DNA from: Undibacterium sp.
GTDB taxonomy: Bacteria; Pseudomonadota; Gammaproteobacteria; Burkholderiales; Burkholderiaceae_D
Assembly (NCBI GenBank): GCA_019752975.1
Contig: JAIELM010000006.1
Span: 1 to 5,030 of the forward strand
Reading direction: 5' to 3'
DNA length: 5,030 bases
In this document: positions 1-5,030 of the stretch, piece after piece
How the letters are laid out: each line of letters begins with the position of its first letter
Position numbering within the stretch: position 1 is the stretch's first letter
The notes under the pieces: model-generated
What the model was told of the DNA's origin: nothing
What the model saw: the letters and a program-made list of their open reading frames with translations, nothing else
Databases searched by the model: none
Position numbers and translations under genes: made by a program

Positions 1-3000
1 ATGCCAAGGTCATCGCCATCCACTAGCATATTGCGGACAAAACTTTGATCAATCTTTATGGTGTCAACCGGCAATTTTCTGAGATAAGTGAGCGATGAAT
101 AGCCGGTTCCAAAGTCATCCAGAGCAAAATGGACGCCTAGCTGACGGCAATGTTTTAAAATACTGACTGCTTGGTCAATATCGGCGATGGCAGCGGTCTC
201 TAAAATCTCCAACTCAAAGCAGGTCGCAGGCATCTGCGGATGCAATGACAATGCTTGGTTGAGATGCGCACAAAAGTCATCTTGCAGGAAATGATCGGCG
301 CTGATGTTAACACTCAGACCGACATGCAAACCTTGTTGATGCCAAATTTCACCTTGCGCTAATGCGGTACGGATGACCCACTCTCCGACCTTTTGTTCTA
401 AGCTGCTTCCATAGATATGCGAGAGAAATTCTATCGGCGACAACATGCCGCGTTCAGGGTGGTTCCAGCGTATCAAAGCCTCCGCACCAAACAAGCGACC
501 ATTTTGCAAATCGACCTTGGGCTGGTAATACAAAACAAATTCATTTCTCTGTAATGCGTGGGTCAGTAATTCGAGGTAGTTGCGATGAACTTGCGCTTTC
601 CTGTCGCTTTCCGGATCAAACAAATGGTAGCGATTTTTACCCGCATTTTTTGCCATATACATGGCTTGGTCCGCATGCCTTAATAAACTATCGGCGTCTA
701 CGTTGTCGTCGGGATATAAACTGACACCGATACTTCCACTCACACAAATTTCGAACTCTTCCACCTGCACCGGGCGGCTCACCGCAGTCAAAATGCGATC
801 TAACACTTGCATGCATTCGACTGTAGAAGTGATATCCGATAGAAGTATCACAAACTCGTCACCGCCTAGGCGCGCCAAGGTGTCATTGGCACGTAACACG
901 TCACGTAAGTTGTGGGTAACGCCGATCAACAATTGGTCACCCACTTGATGTCCATATTTGTCATTGACCGCCTTAAATCCATCCAAGTCAAGAAAGCACA
1001 CGGCTAGGGATTGTGCAGACCGATTAGCACTTAAAATTGCTTGCCCTAATCGGTCGCCAAGCAGGCGGCGATTTGGTACGCCCGTCAAAATATCATAATG
1101 CGCGATGCGATCTAATTCAGCTTCGTGCGCTTTAATTTGGCTGATGTCGGAAAACACGCCGATGTAATGTGAAGTTTCACCAAGTTCATTGCGTACGACG
1201 GAAATCGACAATAATTCTACATAGACTTCACCTGATTTACGTCGATTCCAAATCTCGCCGCGCCAAAAATCGTTTTCTGTTACTTCCTGCCAGAGCTGAC
1301 GATAGAAATTCGCCTCGTGTCGACCCGAGGATAAAATCTTTGGCGACTCACCGACCACGTCTTGCTCGCTATAACCAGAAATACGAGAAAAAGCGGGATT
1401 CACTTTGGTGATTTTACCTTCCTTGTTCACCACCATGATGCCTTCGTAACTGCTAGAAAAAACCGCTACCGCATCTTTTTGTGCTTGTTCCAATTGCTTT
1501 TTTTCAGTGATATCGGTATGCGTTCCAGACATCATCAAGGGATGATCATCCATATCACGCTCCACGATGCGGCCACGCACTAAGATCCAGCGCCACTCAC
1601 CCGATTTGGTACGACAACGAATTTCCACTTCATGATTGGCCACTTCGCCCAACATATGACGACGTATCGACTCCATGGCCTTTGGCAAATCATCCGTGTG
1701 CACCAATTCTGGCCAATTTTCTGTGGCAACTCGCATTTCTCCGGGCTGATAACCAAGCATCGTTTCCCATCTCGAACTGACGACAAAATGATTGGTCTTG
1801 ACGTTCCAATCCCAGTAGCCTTGATCGGCTCCTTCCAAGACACGCGCCAAAGTTTGCTCGCGCTCGCGCAGCACCGCTTGCGCGAGTTGCTCTTCGGTTA
1901 AATCACGTCCAAAGGCAATATAACGGCCGTCGGACAATCGTTTGGTATTGAGCGACACCTGAACGATGTCGCCACTTTTGCGCTGTACGGGCCAATCTTT
2001 ACGAATGAATTTTTGTGTCTCAAGTAATTGCAGATGCGCCGGCAAAAATTGTTTTGCTTCATCGCCGATTAGGTCGGAGATCGTTAAGCGAAAAACCTCC
2101 GCTCGCGAGTACCCCGTCAACTCACAGGCAGAAACGTTCGCAAACAGAAATTGACCTTTCACATCAGTGATCCAAATTGCTACCCCGGCGTCCTCTAAGA
2201 CGACACGCAGATTCTCGTCGATCTGACGACGCTCAGTGAAGTCGCTGAGTGTGCCAACTAAACGCAATGGATTACCTTGATCATCGCGCTTGACTACTTT
2301 TCCCTTGACTCGCAACCAACGCGTACTTGCAGGACTCGCGGTAATACTAGAAGCTAAACGGAATTCAAATTCTAAGTATTCGCTTTTTCCTTCACGATGC
2401 TGAGCGATCATGTCCAACACATTGGCCAGATCATCGACGTAAATTGTTTGCTCGAAAAAACTAAAATCGTGCGCATCGTCTTCCGCACGAGTACGGGTAA
2501 TGGCATAGAATTTAGGGCTTCGAAACACTTTGCCCGTCACGATGTTCCAGTCCCACAAAGCATCTTGATTCGCATCCAAGGCTAATTGCAGACGTTCTTC
2601 ATTAAATAACGCTTGTAGTTCTATCCGCTTACGGTCAGTGATATTTTGAACGGTTCCATGTAGGGACTCGATGTTACCCGCAGTGTCATGTATTGCTTGA
2701 CCGCGGACTAAGATCCATCCAAGGCTGCCGTTAGCTCGAATAATCTCAACGTCACATGTATACGACTCGCCACAGGCCAAACAATTTTCTACCTGAGCAG
2801 ATAATGCCTTCCAAGACGTTTCTGTGAAATAGGTAGCGACCTCCGGATAAGTTGCGGGTGGCAAGGAGGTGTCGCGACCATAGATGAGATAAATTTGTTC
2901 TGACCAAGTATGGGTATTACTCGGGATATGCCATTCCCAATTTCCAATACCCGCATTCTGTTGCGCCTCCTTTAATTTTCGTTCGCTTTGAGCCAATTGT

Positions 3001-3971
3001 AACTGTTTGTGTTTGCTATCCGTAATATCTCGCGAGATGCCAAATAAACCGTAAATTTTTCCGTCTTGGTCAAGAATGGGACCTTTTGTGACGGAAAATA
3101 CCAAACTCTGACCGCTCGTTGTTTGCACGACCTCCTCATCGGTTTGCGTGACACCACCTTTGATAATCGCGGCGTCTTTCTGCGTAAGAAATTGCGCTGT
3201 CTCAGTTGAAAATAGATCAAAATCAGTCAAAAAGAGCATGTCGCGCACAGGTTTGCCAACATATCCGCTGGCGGCCCTATTGACGAGCAAATAGCGTCCC
3301 TCTAAGTCTTTGACGAAAATAGCATCTGAAGCACCTGACACAATCGCATCGAGTAATCGCCTTTGCACGTCGTCTTTTCCTAGCGAGCGCCGCAGCATTT
3401 CGCTCATCACGCTAATGGCACAACCGTTAACTAAAAAAAATAGAAAGCGCATTAATTCTATCGGCTCGTCCACGTACAAATGCGAATTTAACTTCAAAGA
3501 GAAATAGGCAAAGCCCGACGCCGCCAGAAGAGTCGATAACAGTCCAGACCATAGCCCACCCAACATGGCACTGATCACCACGGGGAAAATCAACAACATA
3601 AGGATAGGCTTCGCGTGTGTGGCGGTACTGAGACTTTGATGAGTCGCCAGCATGGCGATGGTCATGACGAAACTCAAGCCATAGGACAGCCAACTAGCGC
3701 GTTGGGATTGACGTGTCCCCTCTTCCAGAGAGGCTAACAAATTCGGCGAATAGACGGATGAGTCGCCAGGTACCGCGTGCATTGCAAGATAGAAGAGTGC
3801 GGCTGTTGCCACCACAAAAAAAACACCTTTTATGGTAGACAACATCATGATGGAATGAATATCGATAAACAGCGCGAGCAGATGATCCGATAAGAAAATC
3901 CAAACCAAGGCCGACAGCGCGTACATCAATGTAGCAAACAAAATAAAACGATGGCGAGTCAGTCCTTGCAT
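1..3971 (-). CDS. Membrane-anchored six-PAS GGDEF-EAL c-di-GMP signalling protein (3' end outside window)
   Basis: Putative bifunctional c-di-GMP enzyme. 1323 codons are visible without a stop, and the frame stays open at base 1. The N-terminus has about six hydrophobic helices (residues ~9-27, 46-65, 94-110, 122-137, 140-158, 172-190); the last four resemble a DUF4118/KdpD-type membrane block. Six PAS domains follow at about 200-318, 330-447, 458-581, 586-693, 703-823 and 828-945, most ending in a DITDRK-like linker; the second, third and fifth carry the W-[ED]-W signature of PAS_3-type domains. The GGDEF domain (~955-1112) has DILTGVPN (from 960), LDLDGF, GGDEF at 1036-1040 and an RxxD inhibitory site at 1027-1030, so diguanylate cyclase activity and product inhibition are plausible. 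The EAL domain (from ~1130) shows EAL at 1164-1166, the SVNIS segment, ELEILE, DDFGTGYSS from 1285 and IKIDQSF, which suits a phosphodiesterase; the last part is cut off. The ATG at 3971 is the first in frame after a TAA at 3990-3992, with GAGAG (3979-3983) seven bases upstream. Ligands and net activity cannot be told from sequence. Confidence 0.95.
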   Translation of the reverse strand, partial: MQGLTRHRFILFATLMYALSALVWIFLSDHLLALFIDIHSIMMLSTIKGVFFVVATAALFYLAMHAVPGDSSVYSPNLLASLEEGTRQSQRASWLSYGLSFVMTIAMLATHQSLSTATHAKPILMLLIFPVVISAMLGGLWSGLLSTLLAASGFAYFSLKLNSHLYVDEPIELMRFLFFLVNGCAISVMSEMLRRSLGKDDVQRRLLDAIVSGASDAIFVKDLEGRYLLVNRAASGYVGKPVRDMLFLTDFDLFSTETAQFLTQKDAAIIKGGVTQTDEEVVQTTSGQSLVFSVTKGPILDQDGKIYGLFGISRDITDSKHKQLQLAQSERKLKEAQQNAGIGNWEWHIPSNTHTWSEQIYLIYGRDTSLPPATYPEVATYFTETSWKALSAQVENCLACGESYTCDVEIIRANGSLGWILVRGQAIHDTAGNIESLHGTVQNITDRKRIELQALFNEERLQLALDANQDALWDWNIVTGKVFRSPKFYAITRTRAEDDAHDFSFFEQTIYVDDLANVLDMIAQHREGKSEYLEFEFRLASSITASPASTRWLRVKGKVVKRDDQGNPLRLVGTLSDFTERRQIDENLRVVLEDAGVAIWITDVKGQFLFANVSACELTGYSRAEVFRLTISDLIGDEAKQFLPAHLQLLETQKFIRKDWPVQRKSGDIVQVSLNTKRLSDGRYIAFGRDLTEEQLAQAVLREREQTLARVLEGADQGYWDWNVKTNHFVVSSRWETMLGYQPGEMRVATENWPELVHTDDLPKAMESIRRHMLGEVANHEVEIRCRTKSGEWRWILVRGRIVERDMDDHPLMMSGTHTDITEKKQLEQAQKDAVAVFSSSYEGIMVVNKEGKITKVNPAFSRISGYSEQDVVGESPKILSSGRHEANFYRQLWQEVTENDFWRGEIWNRRKSGEVYVELLSISVVRNELGETSHYIGVFSDISQIKAHEAELDRIAHYDILTGVPNRRLLGDRLGQAILSANRSAQSLAVCFLDLDGFKAVNDKYGHQVGDQLLIGVTHNLRDVLRANDTLARLGGDEFVILLSDITSTVECMQVLDRILTAVSRPVQVEEFEICVSGSIGVSLYPDDNVDADSLLRHADQAMYMAKNAGKNRYHLFDPESDRKAQVHRNYLELLTHALQRNEFVLYYQPKVDLQNGRLFGAEALIRWNHPERGMLSPIEFLSHIYGSSLEQKVGEWVIRTALAQGEIWHQQGLHVGLSVNISADHFLQDDFCAHLNQALSLHPQMPATCFELEILETAAIADIDQAVSILKHCRQLGVHFALDDFGTGYSSLTYLRKLPVDTIKIDQSFVRNMLVDGDDLG

Positions 3972-3978
3972 GGGGGTT

Positions 3979-3983
3979 CTCTC
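3979..3983 (-). promoter_or_regulatory. Probable ribosome binding site of the GGDEF-EAL gene
   Basis: On the minus strand GAGAG ends seven bases before the ATG at 3971. It is a short Shine-Dalgarno core at an ordinary distance. Together with the in-frame TAA at 3990-3992 it fixes the start, because no other ATG lies between that stop and 3971. Confidence 0.5.
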
Positions 3984-3998
3984 ACGATATTATTTCTT

Positions 3999-4038
3999 AC
4001 CAATTGCCCATCACAATGCACCAAAATTTCCAATTGGT
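3999..4038. repeat. 8-bp perfect inverted repeat in the leader of the GGDEF-EAL gene
   Basis: ACCAATTG at 3999-4006 is matched by CAATTGGT at 4031-4038 with 24 bases between them. The right arm also overlaps the palindrome CCAATTGG. It lies 28 bases upstream of the start codon. It could be an operator for a dimeric regulator, or form a stem in the 5' leader if transcription starts further upstream. Both roles are inferences; only the symmetry is seen. Confidence 0.4.
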
Positions 4039-4056
4039 CTATGACAATCTCACCCA

Positions 4057-4085
4057 ATATTGAAAAACTCGAGATTTCTTTACAA
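4057..4085 (-). promoter_or_regulatory. Candidate sigma70-type promoter for the GGDEF-EAL gene
   Basis: On the minus strand TTGTAA (4080-4085) and CAATAT (4057-4062) are separated by 17 bases. The -35 box is a fair match and the -10 box a weak one. A start near 4050 would give a leader of about 80 nt that includes the inverted repeat at 3999-4038. In AT-rich DNA such matches arise by chance, so this is only a candidate. Confidence 0.2.
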
Positions 4086-4314
4086 GGGTAGGTTTGAGCA
4101 CTTTTTTCTTGTGTCTCCTATTTACAAAGTCTCAGACTAAAATCATATAAATGTGCCGTCTGCCCATCGCGATATTATTTTGTCTAATAGGTGCCAAATT
4201 GACTAAATAGGGACAAGCCAGACAGCTGGAAAATGGCGAGACAATGCGACGAATTGGGGAAAATAGGGAAGAGAGAGGAATTCATAACTGACTGGAGAAG
4301 ATCGACAACAACCC

Positions 4315-4593
4315 TCACACAAACACATCCACCTGCGTCCCGACAATCGCACTAATCAAGCCCCAACTTCGCTCTATAGCGCGCTGTTCGGCGATTTGCT
4401 CCTCTCTGCGAAACACAGCAGCATCCGCCTTCAGATCCGTCTCCCCCACAGCCGCACGTTCACCATCAAGCTCGGTGCGTGCATCAGCAGCAAGCGCATT
4501 GGAATCTGCGGCTTGCTCACCTCGCTGCTTAATTTGTTGATAGGCTTGTAGCGCCTGAGTCCCCACGATGGGCGACAATCCATTGAGTGACAT
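4315..4593 (-). CDS. Small hypothetical protein (92 aa) with matching N- and C-terminal IVGTQ segments
   Basis: I do not recognise this family. The protein is 92 residues, without a signal peptide or membrane helix. Residues 14-77 are rich in Ala, Gln, Glu, Asp and Arg and should be helical; ~58-76 (AAVFRREEQIAEQRAIERS) is amphipathic and could coil. The two ends resemble each other: GLSPIVGTQ at 5-13 and LISAIVGTQ at 79-87, the second followed by VDVFV at the very C-terminus. The two IVGTQ coding stretches differ only at three synonymous third positions, which argues that the frame is really translated. The start at 4593 is the only Met codon in the frame, and GGAA lies five bases upstream as a weak ribosome binding site. 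The gene shares its strand with the GGDEF-EAL gene but is 343 bp away, so an operon is doubtful. It could be a small structural or adaptor protein, but no function is assigned. Confidence 0.7.
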   Translation of the reverse strand: MSLNGLSPIVGTQALQAYQQIKQRGEQAADSNALAADARTELDGERAAVGETDLKADAAVFRREEQIAEQRAIERSWGLISAIVGTQVDVFV

Positions 4594-4727
4594 CTCAGTT
4601 CCAAAAAATTATAGAACTCCAGTGTAGGGGCTTTGAGCTATGCTAGATCTTAAGAATAGAAGGGAAAAGCCAAGCAAGCTATTGATTTGCTCAAACTTTC
4701 CCCTGCCGGGGATGTTCAAGCACCAGT
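4594..4727. other. Intergenic stretch between the SDR scar and the small gene
   Basis: No coding frame is supported. It holds the hairpin at 4699-4712 and the nested stem at 4662-4702. A minus-strand TATAAT at 4608-4613 sits inside a 5-bp inverted repeat, AGTTC (4597-4601)/GAACT (4614-4618). The TATAAT has no good -35 partner and lies only 14 bases from the ATG at 4593, so it is not called as a promoter. Confidence 0.5.
4699..4712. terminator. Small GC-rich hairpin downstream of the SDR fragment, possible weak terminator
   Basis: TCCCC at 4699-4703 pairs with GGGGA at 4708-4712 around a four-base loop. On the minus strand it lies 15 bases after the stop codon of the SDR remnant, where a terminator would be expected. 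However, it is followed only by AAGTTTG rather than a T run. A longer imperfect stem, GGGAAA (4662-4667) with TTTCCC (4697-4702) enclosing AGCAA (4673-4677)/TTGCT (4687-4691), competes with it. Confidence 0.25.
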
Positions 4728-4808
4728 TTAATTCCTACCCGCCATCACACTACCGTTCACATCCCACACCGCACCAGTAATCCTAGCCGCTTCGTCACTA
4801 AGCAAAAA
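4728..4808 (-). pseudogene. 3' remnant of a short-chain dehydrogenase/reductase (SDR) gene
   Basis: The minus strand encodes FLLSDEAARITGAV followed by WDVNGSVMAGRN and a TAA stop. This is the typical C-terminus of classical SDR oxidoreductases, which use NAD(P)H with a Rossmann fold; their last segment usually reads [FL]LASDEA..ITGAVW.VDGG....GRN. Only 26 codons remain of the usual ~250. The Rossmann glycine motif and the catalytic Ser-Tyr-Lys are absent. The usual VDGG is changed to VNGS, as expected if selection has relaxed. Upstream (to the right) the frame runs straight into the repeat ladder, reading TREFL-like units, and meets an in-frame TGA at 4881-4883 with no Met codon between. The gene is therefore a truncated scar, probably not expressed. 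The original substrate cannot be inferred. Confidence 0.75.
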
Positions 4809-4891
4809 TTCGCGGGTCAAAAATTCGCGGGTCAGCAAAAATTCGCGGGTTCGCGGGTCAGGCTTGAACGGGTTCGCGGGTCAGGCTTGAA
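4801..4891. repeat. Ladder of nested direct repeats around TTCGCGGGTCAGGCTTGAA
   Basis: The core TTCGCGGGT occurs five times, starting at 4809, 4824, 4842, 4850 and 4873. AGCAAAAATTCGCGGGT is perfect at 4801-4817 and 4834-4850, with a shorter AAAAATTCGCGGGTC copy at 4819-4833 between them. The 19-mer TTCGCGGGTCAGGCTTGAA is perfect at 4850-4868 and 4873-4891. The copies match the rightmost one over different lengths, and the A-run before the first three copies is shared with the SDR scar. This suggests repeated slippage or template switching at the junction, or an assembly artefact. Confidence 0.85.
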
Positions 4892-4978
4892 TCTTTGTAT
4901 ATTTCACCCGTTCTGGGGTGGCAGTTCTAACATTCCAGGATTTTTAAGGACATTGGGGGCAGGTCTTGAATCTATCCT
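4873..4978. repeat. Pair of REP-like motifs flanking a short hairpin
   Basis: GCGGGTCAGGCTTGAATCTTTG (4876-4897) and GGGGGCAGGTCTTGAATCTATCC (4956-4978) are near-identical direct copies about 80 bp apart. Between them CACCC (4905-4909) and GGGTG (4916-4920) form a 5-bp stem with a 6-base loop. Dispersed GGTCAGGTCTTGAAT-type motifs are familiar from many proteobacterial genomes, often near REP-associated tyrosine transposases. No transposase is visible here, so assignment to that class is an inference. Confidence 0.4.
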
Positions 4979-5030
4979 AGAAACGGCGATTGACCGCTGA
5001 ATATCGTCTTTAAGTTCATGATTTATCAAA
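4979..5030. other. Right-edge sequence without a recognisable feature
   Basis: No supported gene is seen. A minus-strand ATG at 5018-5020 opens only a 15-codon frame that ends just before the second REP-like motif, so it is not called. Confidence 0.4.

Larger units (their letters stand above)
3972..4314. other. Gene-free intergenic region between the two minus-strand genes
   Basis: No reading frame here looks coding; the longest ATG-led frames are about a dozen codons. The left two thirds are AT-rich and hold the promoter candidate, the inverted repeat, and two repeated words: CGATATTATTT at 3985-3995 and 4170-4180, and TGCCCATC at 4005-4012 and 4161-4168. Bases ~4230-4300 are purine-rich on the plus strand. 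I see no convincing intrinsic terminator after the small gene that ends at 4315, and no tRNA or recognisable riboswitch. Confidence 0.6.

Noticed and set aside
661..2585. Plus-strand open frames of 62-95 codons at 661-948, 1169-1411, 1362-1583, 1632-1901, 1966-2154 and 2397-2585
   Set aside because: All lie antisense to the continuous GGDEF-EAL frame, whose PAS and GGDEF motifs are unmistakable. Their peptides are low-quality (Arg/Ser/Thr-rich) and show no domain or good ribosome binding site.
1580..3903. Minus-strand frames at 1580-1843, 2972-3220, 3427-3693 and 3694-3903, and a plus-strand frame at 3310-3507
   Set aside because: They overlap the long coding frame in another phase or on the other strand and show no recognisable motif. 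The real frame runs through all of them without a stop.
3987..4016. TTGTGA-18-TAATAT promoter-like match on the minus strand just before the large gene
   Set aside because: The boxes are fair, but transcription would start about eight bases before the ATG and exclude the GAGAG ribosome binding site.
4608..4613. Perfect TATAAT on the minus strand before the small gene
   Set aside because: It is only 14 bases from the ATG, which leaves almost no leader, and no acceptable -35 box is seen 16-18 bases upstream.
4681..4702. Sigma28-like flagellar promoter (GAAAGTTT) before the small gene
   Set aside because: The -35-like half is present on the minus strand, but the expected GCCGATAA half is not found at the right distance.
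4801..4891. CRISPR array
   Set aside because: The repeats are short, unevenly spaced and overlapping; there are no unique spacers of constant length and no cas genes.

Overview
The window is chromosomal DNA of about 47-48% GC by eye. It looks like a Gram-negative bacterium, most likely a betaproteobacterium of the Burkholderiales/Oxalobacteraceae type. That placement is an inference from the multi-PAS GGDEF-EAL architecture, the codon style and the repeat motif at the right end; no rRNA or other marker gene is present.

Positions 1-3971, minus strand: one very long reading frame, open through the left edge, reads as a membrane-anchored c-di-GMP signalling protein. In order it has about six transmembrane segments (a two-helix hairpin, then a DUF4118-like four-helix block), six consecutive PAS domains, a GGDEF domain with intact GGDEF and I-site motifs, and an EAL domain with its visible catalytic motifs intact. 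The last part of the EAL domain lies beyond base 1. All other reading frames within 1-3971 are shadows of this gene.

Positions 3972-4314: a gene-free leader of about 340 bp, AT-rich and holding an 8-bp inverted repeat, two short words repeated in swapped order, and a weak promoter candidate for the large gene.

Positions 4315-4593, minus strand: a small 92-codon gene of unknown function. Its N- and C-termini carry the same IVGTQ segment around an alanine- and charge-rich helical middle.

Positions 4594-5030: no intact gene. The region has a small GC hairpin, the last 26 codons of a short-chain dehydrogenase/reductase (SDR) gene left as a scar, and then a ladder of nested direct repeats that replaces the rest of that gene. 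The ladder runs into a pair of motifs resembling the 'GGTCAGG(T)CTTGAATC' repeats that are dispersed in many proteobacterial genomes. This right end looks like a rearranged, repeat-driven locus.

Nothing indicates that the small gene and the large gene form an operon: 343 bp separate them. The most distinctive points are the repeat ladder fused to the SDR scar, the terminal duplication in the small protein, and a Cys cluster in the second PAS domain. I do not see a convincing new multi-gene system here.
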